The notes under the pieces were generated by a model. The model did not search any database. It worked only from the letters and a program-made list of their open reading frames with translations, and was not told the origin of the DNA. 64,000 nucleotides of DNA from Marispirochaeta sp. (GTDB lineage Bacteria; Spirochaetota; Spirochaetia; JC444; Marispirochaetaceae), in the NCBI RefSeq assembly GCF_963668165.1, contig NZ_OY764209.1:1364001-1428000 (forward strand), given 5' to 3'. Positions 1 through 8,408 of this stretch are shown here, piece by piece; the stretch's first letter is position 1; the number at the start of each line of letters is the position of its first letter. Position numbers and translations under genes: made by a program.

Positions 1-279
1 AACCGACATGTGAGGGTACAGGGCATAGTTCTGAAAAACCATGGCAATGTCCCGGTCCTTGGGGGGAACATCATTGACGACTTTACCGTCGATGGTCAAT
101 TCGCCTTCGGTAATGTCCTCGAGACCGGCGATCATACGTAATGTCGTGGTTTTTCCACACCCGGAAGGGCCGACCAGTACTACAAATTCCCGGTCCTCTA
201 CAGTGATGTTCGCGTTATCTACTGCGCGAACATTCCCCTCGTAAACCTTTACGAGGTTCTTGAGTTCTACGTTAGCCAT
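1..279 (-). CDS. Sugar ABC transporter ATP-binding protein, MalK/UgpC/MsmX type (N-terminal part)
   Basis: The first 93 residues of an ABC ATPase are present; the rest lies beyond the left edge. Visible are the Walker A motif GPSGCGKTT and the Q-loop stretch [10 protein letters not shown], which is typical of the MalK/UgpC/MsmX subfamily that energises carbohydrate importers at the inner membrane. The ATG at 279 is preceded by a good Shine-Dalgarno (ggaggt). The gene diverges from the sugar operon starting at 484, which fits a carbohydrate role. The substrate cannot be told, and MsmX-type ATPases often serve several importers. Confidence 0.93.
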   Translation of the reverse strand, partial: MANVELKNLVKVYEGNVRAVDNANITVEDREFVVLVGPSGCGKTTTLRMIAGLEDITEGELTIDGKVVNDVPPKDRDIAMVFQNYALYPHMSV

Positions 280-483
280 TAAAGACCTCCAATTATCTTA
301 TGAAGATCATGGTACAGTGGAAAATTTCAGCTGTCAATGAAAAACAGAATTTTTATTGAGGAGTCAAAAAACTGTCGATTCCCCGTCGAAAATGCTCTTC
401 TATGTTCCGGGATTTTCTGGCAAGATTTAGCATGTTTACCAGGGTCAGCATGCGAAAATATCAGATAGCAAGGAGACTTTCCC

Positions 484-1167
484 ATGAAACGAAGTGAAAT
501 CAATGCCATTCTGCAGGAAGGAGATGAATTCTTCAAATCCCGTATGTGGTTCCTTCCCGAATGGGCGTACTGGTCTGCGGACCAGTGGAGACAATTCCGG
601 CATCAGTGCAGTGCCGTTTTTGCTCACTCTCTGGGATGGGACATTACCGATTTCGGCAGCGGAAACTTTCTAAAGAGGGGGCTCTTCCTTTTTACCCTCC
701 GCAACGGTATCACTGGACAATCTGGAAAACAGTACGCCGAAAAAATAATGATCGTGAAAGAGGAGCAGGAAACCCCCTTTCATTACCACAAATTTAAGCA
801 GGAAGATATCATCAACCGGGGCGGGGGGAACCTTCTGTTTAACCTCTACCATGCGGGCGATGGAAAAACCCTGGATGAAAAACGGCCTGTGGAGATCCTT
901 ATCGATGACAGAGCTTTTACAGTGAACCCGGGAGAAACACTGAGCCTTAAACCGGGACAGAGTCTCTGTCTGGATCCGATGGTGTACCATCGCTTTTACG
1001 GTGAAAAAGGTTCCGGAACGGTTTTGGTCGGCGAGGTAAGTCTGGTCAATGATGATTCGACGGATAATTATTTTTATGAGACCCTTGGACGCTTTCCGGA
1101 AATCGAAGAGGACGAGGATCCGCTTTATCTGCTGTCCTGTGACTATGCCGGGTTCCTGGGGGTATAA
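484..1167 (+). CDS. D-lyxose/D-mannose isomerase family protein
   Basis: This 227-residue protein matches the D-lyxose ketol-isomerase family (cupin fold, formerly DUF1498), which interconverts D-lyxose and D-xylulose and often D-mannose and D-fructose. The metal-binding cupin residues are visible: H100, H102 and E107 in HYHKFKQED, and a later histidine in VYHRFYG. Length is normal for the family. A strong aaggag precedes the ATG at 484. It is the first gene of a three-gene operon with a PfkB kinase and a mannitol-type dehydrogenase, so it probably feeds a pentose or hexose into central metabolism. The exact sugar is inferred. Confidence 0.88.
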   Translation: MKRSEINAILQEGDEFFKSRMWFLPEWAYWSADQWRQFRHQCSAVFAHSLGWDITDFGSGNFLKRGLFLFTLRNGITGQSGKQYAEKIMIVKEEQETPFHYHKFKQEDIINRGGGNLLFNLYHAGDGKTLDEKRPVEILIDDRAFTVNPGETLSLKPGQSLCLDPMVYHRFYGEKGSGTVLVGEVSLVNDDSTDNYFYETLGRFPEIEEDEDPLYLLSCDYAGFLGV

Positions 1168-1169
1168 AA

Positions 1170-2351
1170 ATGAGAATTTCCGGAGCCGGCTGCTGTCTCT
1201 ATGATTATCTGTATAGGGACATTTCTTTTGGTACTCCCGGTTTTCGGCAGTTTTTGTCTCAGACTCCGGGAGACGGGGGCTTAACCCCGGGACAGCTGGT
1301 TTTTGCTGAAAGCCTCTCCCGCTATAAAGGGATGCCTGTTGAATCCTGCATTACGACCCTTACGGAAGGCCGGAAACCGGATAAGGATAATCTTGGCGGT
1401 CCGGCGGTCGTTGCCATGATTCATGCTGCACAGGTTCTTCCGGAGGATTGGAATATTCAGTTTTATACCTGTATGGGCGATGACGGTGAATCTGACAGGC
1501 TGGTGGAGAACCTGGAACGCTTTCCCTTGAGCATCTGCACAGCCCGGGTCTCAGGGTATTCTGTGCCGTCTACGGTCGTACTCTCTGATCCGTTATGGCA
1601 CGACGGAGCGGGAGAGCGAACCTTCATAAATACCCTTGGAAGCGCCCTGGCTTTTTCTCCCGTCATGCTGGATAACGCGTTTTTTGACAGCCATATCTGT
1701 CTATGGGGAGGTACTGCTCTTGTCCCGCCGCTTCATGACAATCTGGGGGCTCTGACGAAAAAAGCACAGCAGCGGGGGTGTCTGAATATTGTGGGAACCG
1801 TGTATGATTTTCGTAATCAGGTGGTGAATCCAGCAGGCCCCTGGCCAATGGGAAGCCTCGAGGATCCGGCTTATCCCTGGATTGATGTTCTGATTGCCGA
1901 CAAGGAGGAAGCCCGCCGTTTGTCTCTCAAGGAAGATCCTCGACAGTCGGCGGATGTTCTGCTGGAACGGGGATGCGGCGCCTGTATTATTACCCAGGGG
2001 AAGGAGAGTGTCTATGTAAAAACCCGGTCGGACCGGTTTTATCCGATTTCCGGAAAGAATCTGCCGGTCAGTGAATGGGTTAACGAAGACTTGAGAAGAA
2101 ATGCGGAAAAGCGAGGTGATACAACAGGCTGCGGGGATAATTTTATGGGAGGTGTTCTTGTTTCTGTTGCCAGGCAGCTTGATACAGATCCGTCCCGGCC
2201 GGTGGATCTGGAGGAAGCAGCCATCGAAGGAATCAGTGCCGGCGGATTTGCGCTCTATCAAACAGGAGGTGTTTACACCGAAAGATATCCGGGAGAGAAG
2301 AAAGCAAAAATCGATGAAATAAAGAGCCATTACATGGATCAGATTTCGTGA
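1170..2351 (+). CDS. PfkB-family carbohydrate kinase
   Basis: This 393-residue protein belongs to the ribokinase/PfkB superfamily, which phosphorylates sugars or nucleosides with ATP. The N-terminal substrate region has DNLGGPAVVAM, and the C-terminal signature DTTGCGDNF carries the catalytic aspartate and anion hole. It is longer than typical PfkB kinases (about 300-330 residues). It starts 2 nt after the isomerase stop and its TGA overlaps the GTG start of the next gene, so it is co-transcribed. It likely phosphorylates the ketose made by the isomerase; this is inference from context. Confidence 0.85.
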   Translation: MRISGAGCCLYDYLYRDISFGTPGFRQFLSQTPGDGGLTPGQLVFAESLSRYKGMPVESCITTLTEGRKPDKDNLGGPAVVAMIHAAQVLPEDWNIQFYTCMGDDGESDRLVENLERFPLSICTARVSGYSVPSTVVLSDPLWHDGAGERTFINTLGSALAFSPVMLDNAFFDSHICLWGGTALVPPLHDNLGALTKKAQQRGCLNIVGTVYDFRNQVVNPAGPWPMGSLEDPAYPWIDVLIADKEEARRLSLKEDPRQSADVLLERGCGACIITQGKESVYVKTRSDRFYPISGKNLPVSEWVNEDLRRNAEKRGDTTGCGDNFMGGVLVSVARQLDTDPSRPVDLEEAAIEGISAGGFALYQTGGVYTERYPGEKKAKIDEIKSHYMDQIS

Positions 2352-3532
2352 ATAAGGAAGTTCTGATTTTTGGGGCCGGAAATATCGGCCGGTCTTTTAT
2401 AGCTCCCGTTTTTCTGGACGCCGGCTATACGGTCTATCTGGCAGATATTGACAGAGATCTGATCTCGGCACTACAAAAAGCCGGTTCCTACCGTATCCGG
2501 ATCTGTTCCAAAGAACAGGAGTCTGCACGTATTGTCCAGGGGTTTCATCCGGTTGCTTTGTCGGATCAGGAAACTATCGGCTCCCTTCTGAAGAGGGTAC
2601 CGCTCATAGTGACCTCGGTTGGTCAGGCCGGTCTGGAAGCTGTAGCCGGTTTTATTGGAAAGAGCCTGTGCGAACGGGTTGGAGAAGAGGGGCAGTTCCT
2701 GCCTCTGGATATTATTCTGGCGGAAAACCTGAGGAACGCTGCGGGTGTCTGCCGACGGAGGATCCTTGCGTCCCTGACAGGAGACTTTCCGGTAAAAAGT
2801 CATCTGGGTCTGGTTGAGACCAGTATTGGAAAGATGGTCCCTCTGCGGAGTGAGCAGGAACGACTGCAGGATCCTTTGGGCTTGAAGGCCGAAGCCTATA
2901 ATACTCTGATTCTTGACCGGGACGGGTTTGTCGGAGAGCTCCCGCGGTCTCCCTCTATCGAGCTGGTTTCTCCCATTCAGGCCTGGGTGGACCGGAAGCT
3001 TTTTATTCATAATATGGGACATGCAGCGGCAGCGTATCTGGGCAGGCAGAATTTTCCCGAAGAGGCCTGTCTTGCTCCCCTGATGGAGTATGAGTGGTTT
3101 GTCACTGAAATCCGGAATGTGATGCTGGAAGGAGCCAATATTCTGATAAAGGTCTATCCGGATGTCTTTTCTCTTTCAGATCTGATGCATCACATCGATG
3201 ATCTGCTTGCCCGCTTTGCCAATCCCGCCCTGGGGGACTCGGTCCAGCGAGTGGGACGGGACCTTCCTCGAAAACTTGGTCGGAACGACAGAATTGTGGG
3301 AGCCCTGCGGGAAGCGGTAAAACGGGGGCTTTCCATAGAAAGATTGAGCCGGGTTTATCTGGCTGCGCTGGTGTTTGAAGAGTCAAACCCGGAAAGTCCG
3401 GACAATGATATTGCCCAAATGTACAGGGTCGAGGGGCTGGAAGCGGTTTATTCCAGCATATCCTGCGGAGGAGAACTCCCGGACGAAACAGATAGTATAA
3501 TTCTATCGCGATTGAATGAATTGGAAGTATAA
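2348..3532 (+). CDS. Mannitol-1-phosphate 5-dehydrogenase / mannitol dehydrogenase family protein
   Basis: This 394-residue polyol dehydrogenase starts with GTG at 2348, overlapping the stop codon of the kinase gene. The N-terminus has a Rossmann signature, FGAGNIGRSF, for NAD(P). The C-terminal catalytic segment KLFIHNMGHAAAAYLG holds the Lys/Asn/His triad typical of the mannitol dehydrogenase superfamily. Members oxidise polyols, hexuronates or their phosphates. Placement after an isomerase and a sugar kinase suggests it acts on a sugar/polyol phosphate of the same pathway. Real mannitol-1-phosphate specificity is not proven. Confidence 0.82.
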   Translation: MNKEVLIFGAGNIGRSFIAPVFLDAGYTVYLADIDRDLISALQKAGSYRIRICSKEQESARIVQGFHPVALSDQETIGSLLKRVPLIVTSVGQAGLEAVAGFIGKSLCERVGEEGQFLPLDIILAENLRNAAGVCRRRILASLTGDFPVKSHLGLVETSIGKMVPLRSEQERLQDPLGLKAEAYNTLILDRDGFVGELPRSPSIELVSPIQAWVDRKLFIHNMGHAAAAYLGRQNFPEEACLAPLMEYEWFVTEIRNVMLEGANILIKVYPDVFSLSDLMHHIDDLLARFANPALGDSVQRVGRDLPRKLGRNDRIVGALREAVKRGLSIERLSRVYLAALVFEESNPESPDNDIAQMYRVEGLEAVYSSISCGGELPDETDSIILSRLNELEV

Positions 3533-3597
3533 TTCAACCGGTCGATCTGCCCACTTTTTACTCCCTGGTAAATAATCTGGAAAACTCGGACTAATGA

Positions 3598-4863
3598 CTA
3601 TCTCTGGGGCTGCTGGTTCATCCAGCGCTCGATGCTCTGGCGAAGCTCCTGGGGCGCCGGAACCTCATTCAGCTGAGACCGTATCCACGGAAGGATACTG
3701 TCGCTTTTCAAATCATTCCATATATCCGGCAGGGCCGGGGAAAACTCAACAAATGATGCCGGCGGGATATGCCCGACCAGCTCGGGAAAGTACCGGGGCA
3801 GTTCAATTTCGTTTACCCCCTGCAGGGAAGAGAAACCTCCGGCAATGCCAAAGTGGCGCATACGTTTGTACTGACTGGTTTCAAGCAGCAAGGCCTGATT
3901 CTCGGGCTGGAAAAACCATTCAAGAAACGCCTTGGCTGCTTTGCTTTTCCTGGCTGCCCGGGGAATCCCTGCGAATACTATATCTTCCCGTATGGGGATC
4001 TGGTTTTCATGGGAAATCCAGCGAAAATCGAGACGTTCCCTGTCGGCGGACGGTATGGAAAAGTAGGTATCGATATGGAAAAAGGCAAAGAGAATCCTTC
4101 CGGAGTTAACCAGCTTATAGGGGGGTTCGTACATATATTTTTCGATAAACTCGATATCTGCGTCCCAGCCGCCGTTGACCTCTTCTATCCATTCCCGCAT
4201 GTAGGCAATTCCCTGCTCCAATGCCTCCTGGTTCCAGATAAGGGTCCCTTCCATGGTTTCGCGGAAGTTAATATTGAAAAGCTGCAGGTAGGTAAAGGCG
4301 GCCTCCTGGTTCCAGCGGGGGGAATACCCCAGAACTGTCCGGGAGGGGTGCAGGTCAGGGAATCCGTCGGCGTGTTCCCGGATTTGCTGAAGACTCAGAT
4401 CGAAGCTCTCGATCTCTTCATAGCTTGCAAGAAAGGTCATCAGGGGCAGGGAGAATGATACCGGGATCAGGGTCTGCTTCTCTTCGAATACCCCCAGCTG
4501 CAGCAACCCGGGGTAAAACTCATTCTGTTTGAGCTGCTCGTCTTTGATCATGGAATCAAGGGACTGAAACAGGGGGATTGTCCGCCGGTCGTTCAAATAC
4601 GAACCGATTACAATATCCGGTGGAATTTCGGCCTGCCTGACCGCCAGTGCAGGAGTCTCACGGTACACAACAGAAATCATGTGTTCATTCTGTGATGTGT
4701 TAAAAATCTCGGCGTAGGCGGCAATCTCTGCCCGGTCGGTCCAGAGCAGTGCTGGTTCCTTGTTGAAACCCTGGCAGCTGCCAAGAAGGTTGAGTAAAAC
4801 TGCCAGAATAAAGAAACCCGGGAAAAACGGGGTGCGGCTGTCTGATGAGCTTGCTTTGGTCAC
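3598..4863 (-). CDS. Extracellular solute-binding lipoprotein (family 1, sugar type)
   Basis: The protein is about 421 residues. It begins with a hydrophobic leader ending in the lipobox LLGSC and continues as a periplasmic binding protein of the carbohydrate family (segments such as SKAAKAFLEWFFQPENQ are typical). I place the start at the GTG at 4863. The TTG at 4899 that would extend the frame coincides with a consensus -35 box (TTGACA), and a -10 box sits 6 nt before the GTG. No Shine-Dalgarno is seen, so translation may be leaderless. No permease genes adjoin it, so this is an orphan binding protein whose ligand is unknown. Confidence 0.82.
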   Translation of the reverse strand: MTKASSSDSRTPFFPGFFILAVLLNLLGSCQGFNKEPALLWTDRAEIAAYAEIFNTSQNEHMISVVYRETPALAVRQAEIPPDIVIGSYLNDRRTIPLFQSLDSMIKDEQLKQNEFYPGLLQLGVFEEKQTLIPVSFSLPLMTFLASYEEIESFDLSLQQIREHADGFPDLHPSRTVLGYSPRWNQEAAFTYLQLFNINFRETMEGTLIWNQEALEQGIAYMREWIEEVNGGWDADIEFIEKYMYEPPYKLVNSGRILFAFFHIDTYFSIPSADRERLDFRWISHENQIPIREDIVFAGIPRAARKSKAAKAFLEWFFQPENQALLLETSQYKRMRHFGIAGGFSSLQGVNEIELPRYFPELVGHIPPASFVEFSPALPDIWNDLKSDSILPWIRSQLNEVPAPQELRQSIERWMNQQPQR

Positions 4864-4899
4864 GCCCAAACAGTACGGATTTCCAGGGCTGTGTGTCAA
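4864..4899 (-). promoter_or_regulatory. Promoter of the solute-binding lipoprotein gene
   Basis: TTGACA (4899-4894), an 18-bp spacer and TACTGT (4875-4870), followed by 6 nt (TTGGGC) and the GTG start. Transcription would begin at or next to the start codon. It mirrors the yhcC promoter on the other strand. Confidence 0.55.
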
Positions 4900-4942
4900 C
4901 GCCGTCGGGTCGGAGAAGAATGTCCTGAGATACAGGAAGGGA

Positions 4943-4977
4943 TTGCGAAAACCCCGCTGTCAGGCTATCTTTTGGGC
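4943..4977 (+). promoter_or_regulatory. Promoter of the yhcC-like gene
   Basis: TTGCGA (4943-4948), a 17-bp spacer and TATCTT (4966-4971), then TTGGGC and GTG at 4978. The sequence from the last base of the -10 through the start codon, TTTGGGCGTG, is identical to the one on the opposite strand at 4870-4861. Confidence 0.5.
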
Positions 4978-5919
4978 GTGCCCGATCAAACCTCCTTACC
5001 CTACCAGAGTTATTCTGCATATTTGAAAAAACGCTACGGAACCGCGGCCTACCGGGTCGCCGTGGATGCCGGCTTCACCTGCCCAAACAGGGCAGGCGGA
5101 CGTTCGGGCGAAGGCTGCAGCTACTGTGAAATTTCCGGCGCCAGGGCGGTCTACCTGGACCAGACAGGACCGGAGGAGATGAAAAAACAGGTAGCACGGG
5201 GCGTGAAATTCCTGACCAAACGCTATGACGCCAGGATTCTGCTCCTCTATTTTCAGGCCTACACGAACACCTTCGGTTCAGTTGATGAACTGCGGAGCCT
5301 GTATAACGGCTGTCTTGAATTGGCACCTTTCAGGGAACTGATTGTCTCCACCAGGCCGGATGAGATTGACCTTCCCAGGGCGGATCTGCTTGCATCCTAC
5401 CGGACAGAGAATTTTGATGTCTGGGTTGAACTTGGCCTGCAGAGTGTTCATGACCAGACCCTGAAGCGGGTAAACCGGGGCCATGACAGTGCGGCCTTTT
5501 TTTGTGCTTTTGAGCTGTTGCGGGAACGAAATATCAAAACTGCGGTACATCTTATCTTCGGACTTCCCGGGGAGGGACGGCGGGAGATAATGGAGAGTGT
5601 CCGCCGGGTGGCAGCTCTGCGCCCTGAGGGAATAAAGCTGCACAATCTGCATATCCCGGTGTCGTCACCCCTTTATCGGGAGTATCTGAAGGGGTCGGTA
5701 ACTGTACCTTCAGCGGCACGGCATGCCGAATATGTAGCCGAAGCCCTGACCCTGCTGCCGCCTGAGACGATCATTATGCGCATGACCTGTGATACCCCGT
5801 CTGCACGGCGGGCCGCTCCCCTCTGGGTTCCCAGGAAGAGCGCCTTCAGCAACGAGGTTGTCCGATTAATGAATGAAAAAAAAGAGCGGCAGGGAGACCG
5901 TTTCCCCGCCGCCGGATAG
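4978..5919 (+). CDS. yhcC: TIGR01212/YhcC family radical SAM protein
   Basis: This radical SAM protein is about 313 residues. The N-terminal cysteine cluster AGFTCPNRAG...GCSYCE is the form found in the YhcC/TIGR01212 family, whose function is not settled. Alignment to the family puts the N-terminus near SYSAYLKKRYG, so the GTG at 4978 is preferred over frame-extending codons upstream (4891) that run into the divergent gene's promoter. Two later blocks fit the family: VELGLQSVHDQTLKRVNRGHD and HLIFGLPGEGR. There is no Shine-Dalgarno. The 3' end overlaps a terminator for the convergent aminotransferase gene. Confidence 0.87.
   Translation: MPDQTSLPYQSYSAYLKKRYGTAAYRVAVDAGFTCPNRAGGRSGEGCSYCEISGARAVYLDQTGPEEMKKQVARGVKFLTKRYDARILLLYFQAYTNTFGSVDELRSLYNGCLELAPFRELIVSTRPDEIDLPRADLLASYRTENFDVWVELGLQSVHDQTLKRVNRGHDSAAFFCAFELLRERNIKTAVHLIFGLPGEGRREIMESVRRVAALRPEGIKLHNLHIPVSSPLYREYLKGSVTVPSAARHAEYVAEALTLLPPETIIMRMTCDTPSARRAAPLWVPRKSAFSNEVVRLMNEKKERQGDRFPAAG
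5876..5912 (-). terminator. Rho-independent terminator of the aminotransferase gene
   Basis: On the minus strand a 10-bp GC-rich stem (arms 5903-5912 and 5886-5895, one G-T pair) is followed by TC and eight T residues (5883-5876). It lies inside the last codons of the convergent yhcC gene. Confidence 0.75.
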
Positions 5920-5930
5920 TCAATCTGGTT

Positions 5931-7226
5931 TTATTCCGCCAGCCTGTCGGCGACGGCGAAGATTGTATCGAAGAGGGGTTGCAGGTCTTCGATATCGATG
6001 GAGGAGAATGCTACCCGCAGACAGTCGCTGCCGATAGAGATCGTTCCGATTCCCTCCTTGTGCAGCAGTTCCAGGCGCAGTTTTTCCGCGTCCACTGATC
6101 CGCACTTAAAGCTCATAAAGTAACCTGAGTTGAAGGGCATGGGCATGAGTTCCCTGCCGGTACTCCTGGTTTCCAGAATCTCCTTTACTTTCAGGTAGCG
6201 TTTCTTCAGGACTTCCACCCATTTCTTCTTTTCCTCGTCGTGGTCAAGTTTTTCGAGGGTTTTCAGAAGAATACTCTGCCCGGGCCGTGAGGAGTTGGAG
6301 ATGGAACCACGCAGGGCGCCTCCGACCTTTTTGTTCAGGGCTTCATACTGCTCGGTATTCATGGAGGGGGAGGAGAAGGTAAGAAAGCCTACCCGAAAAC
6401 CCCAGCAGAAGTCCTCTTTTGTAGGACCGTCCACCTTGGCTGCCAGGACATTTTCGTGACAATTCGCCGCCAGGGCAAAAAAGGACTCCTTGAAGGTGTC
6501 ATCTTCGTAAAAGAGACCGAAGTAGGCGTCGTCGGTTACAACCAGTATCTTGTAGCCTTCTTCCGCTACCTCCCGAACCGCAGAAGCGAGGGTGTGGGCC
6601 TCATCGGCAGTGGGGGAATAGCCGCTGGGATTGTTGGGAAAGTTGACCAAGAGGATTATTTTCCCATTCTTTGCCGAAGACCGCATGGCATTTACGAAGG
6701 CGTGAATGTTCAGTGTGCCTTCTTCTGTAAAAAAGGGGAAGGTTTTGATTACAGACCCGTTACGGACTTCGAAGATGAGCCGGTAATTACCCCAGAACAT
6801 ATCCGGAACCAGTACGGTATCCCCTTCTCCCGCAAAGAGGTCGGCAATCTGGGTAATACCGCTGGTAAGCCCCGGGACAACCACGGGCACGGAAATTTCC
6901 CGCTTGCCCAGGGAGGGGTTTTTGCGGTAAATCTCCTCCCGCCAGAGTTTCCTCAGCGCCGGTAGTCCGGGGGACGGGGCGTAGGCAACCGCCTCGGCGG
7001 GGCTGAGCCTGGGCAGGTGGTCTTTAATGGTTTCAAGCTCAATGGGGTGTCCTTCGCTGTATGCCATTCCCACGGTGGCGTTAAAGCGGTGGGCGTGTGC
7101 AGATGCCTCCACGGACTGAAGAGCTATTCCCTTGGGGAAATAGAAACGCTTTCCAAAATCGGACAGCAGGTCTATGCAGACCGAACCGTCAAGTATCCTG
7201 TTGAGTTCTTGGGCTAATGGGTTCAT
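5931..7226 (-). CDS. Class I/II PLP-dependent aminotransferase
   Basis: This 431-residue fold-type I aminotransferase has NFPNNPSGY (substrate-carboxylate and PLP region), VVTDDAYFGL (Asp-Ala-Tyr contacting the pyridine ring) and DGPTKEDFCWGFRVGF, where the lysine after the threonine is the Schiff-base residue. The start is the ATG at 7226; the in-frame TTG six bases upstream lacks support. A consensus -35 and a -10 box end only 8 nt before the ATG and there is no Shine-Dalgarno, so a near-leaderless mRNA is predicted. Substrate unknown. It is followed by a clear terminator, so it is monocistronic. Confidence 0.85.
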   Translation of the reverse strand: MNPLAQELNRILDGSVCIDLLSDFGKRFYFPKGIALQSVEASAHAHRFNATVGMAYSEGHPIELETIKDHLPRLSPAEAVAYAPSPGLPALRKLWREEIYRKNPSLGKREISVPVVVPGLTSGITQIADLFAGEGDTVLVPDMFWGNYRLIFEVRNGSVIKTFPFFTEEGTLNIHAFVNAMRSSAKNGKIILLVNFPNNPSGYSPTADEAHTLASAVREVAEEGYKILVVTDDAYFGLFYEDDTFKESFFALAANCHENVLAAKVDGPTKEDFCWGFRVGFLTFSSPSMNTEQYEALNKKVGGALRGSISNSSRPGQSILLKTLEKLDHDEEKKKWVEVLKKRYLKVKEILETRSTGRELMPMPFNSGYFMSFKCGSVDAEKLRLELLHKEGIGTISIGSDCLRVAFSSIDIEDLQPLFDTIFAVADRLAE

Positions 7227-7234
7227 CGCCAAGA

Positions 7235-7264
7235 AGAATAGCCAGAAAAGGGGTATGTTGTCAA
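7235..7264 (-). promoter_or_regulatory. Promoter of the aminotransferase gene
   Basis: TTGACA (7264-7259), an 18-bp spacer, TATTCT (7240-7235), then 8 nt to the ATG at 7226. The perfect -35 makes this one of the better promoters in the window. Confidence 0.55.
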
Positions 7265-7296
7265 TAAATATACGAACATGTATGTATATTTATCCA

Positions 7297-8298
7297 TTAT
7301 TTAACAGAAATTTGGTAAAGAGCAAAGGAAGCAGCGTGAGTCACTATGGGATGAGGATCCTTAAGGAAGGGATGGATCAGTGGTTCCAGTGAGGAGTCTT
7401 TGCTGTTTCCGGCGGCGATAAGCAGGTTTCGAAGAATTGACTCCCGGGGAATCCATCCCGCTTCCAGGGCGGTCCCTGGAAAGATCTCTTTTAGTGCAGA
7501 GGCAGGATGGAGGGCGAACCTTGTCAGGAGTTCGTGAATAGGATATTCCTCCCCGGCAGGGATGTCCGGGGGTTCGCGATGGTTTCTGTTGATGTTAACC
7601 GGGCAGTTGTTCTGACATTCCTGGCAGCCGTAGAGCCGCCTGCCCCATGCCGCAAGGGCGAATTCCGGAAGATCTTCCGTTGATGTGGACAGGTACTGGA
7701 GGCACCGCTCAAGCGAAACACCTCCTGTTGTGGAGATTGCCCCCGTGGGACAGGCCATGACGCAGGCACTGCATTTCCCGCATTCCCGGTGGGGGTCCGG
7801 CGGCGCCTTAAGACTGAGAATACGCGGAAGTTCTCCGGTCCCCTGCAGAAGTGTCTCATTCGGGGGATCCAGGACTATCAGCATTCCTGCCAGAACAAAG
7901 GAGGATCCATACTCCCTGTTCATTAACAGTCCGTTGCGCCCGACCCAGCCCATACCCAGGGCGGCGGCAATAGAGCGCTCGGGCAGCCGTGAATTGCTGA
8001 ATATCCTGATGTCCCTCTTTGGGATACCGGTTTCATGGCGAAGTTCCGACACAAGGTTCTGCAGGGTTTTTGTACAGCGCCGATAGTAGTGAACTGCCGC
8101 GAAGGGAGCGATAACGGCGGAACCGGGATCGGTGTGAACAGCAGGATCAGGAAGCGGATAAAGACCCATGAAAATAAGGTATTTGCATGCTTTGGAGCCG
8201 CTCCCCACAAGGTGAGACTCGATTTCGGCCATTCGAGGATTATGAAAACCACGCCTGAGAAGTTCCTTACGTATTGCATTGACACTATTAACAGCCAT
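7297..8298 (-). CDS. queG: Epoxyqueuosine reductase QueG
   Basis: This 333-residue protein carries out the last step of queuosine synthesis, reducing epoxyqueuosine to queuosine in tRNA with a cobalamin and two [4Fe-4S] clusters. The clusters are seen as CGKCSACVMACPTG and CQECQNNCPV. The C-terminal HEAT-like region (SILRNLLIAAGN...HPIVTHAASFAL) is present. The ATG at 8298 is chosen over the TTG at 8307. The leader is predicted to be only about 5 nt. It sits upstream of the aminotransferase gene but has its own promoter. Confidence 0.92.
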   Translation of the reverse strand: MAVNSVNAIRKELLRRGFHNPRMAEIESHLVGSGSKACKYLIFMGLYPLPDPAVHTDPGSAVIAPFAAVHYYRRCTKTLQNLVSELRHETGIPKRDIRIFSNSRLPERSIAAALGMGWVGRNGLLMNREYGSSFVLAGMLIVLDPPNETLLQGTGELPRILSLKAPPDPHRECGKCSACVMACPTGAISTTGGVSLERCLQYLSTSTEDLPEFALAAWGRRLYGCQECQNNCPVNINRNHREPPDIPAGEEYPIHELLTRFALHPASALKEIFPGTALEAGWIPRESILRNLLIAAGNSKDSSLEPLIHPFLKDPHPIVTHAASFALYQISVK

Positions 8299-8310
8299 TT
8301 CTATCAACAG

Positions 8311-8340
8311 ATTGTAAACTAATTATCTGCTTGTTGGCAA
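8311..8340 (-). promoter_or_regulatory. Promoter of queG
   Basis: TTGCCA (8340-8335), an 18-bp spacer and TACAAT (8316-8311), with the ATG 12 nt further on. The predicted leader is about 5 nt, too short for a normal Shine-Dalgarno. Confidence 0.45.
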
Positions 8341-8372
8341 TTTATCGGTGAGGGACCGGATTAACCCTTCGA

Positions 8373-8401
8373 TTGACAGCTAGTCGCTTTTCCCATACCA
8401 T
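8373..8401 (+). promoter_or_regulatory. Promoter of the large hypothetical gene at 8409
   Basis: TTGACA (8373-8378), a 17-bp spacer and TACCAT (8396-8401), then 7 nt to the ATG at 8409. A TTG that would extend the frame upstream is the -35 box itself. Confidence 0.55.
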
Positions 8402-8408
8402 ACATGCT

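Noticed and set aside
4891..4977. N-terminal extension of yhcC.
   Set aside because: It runs through the divergent promoter region and does not match family N-termini; the GTG at 4978 fits better.
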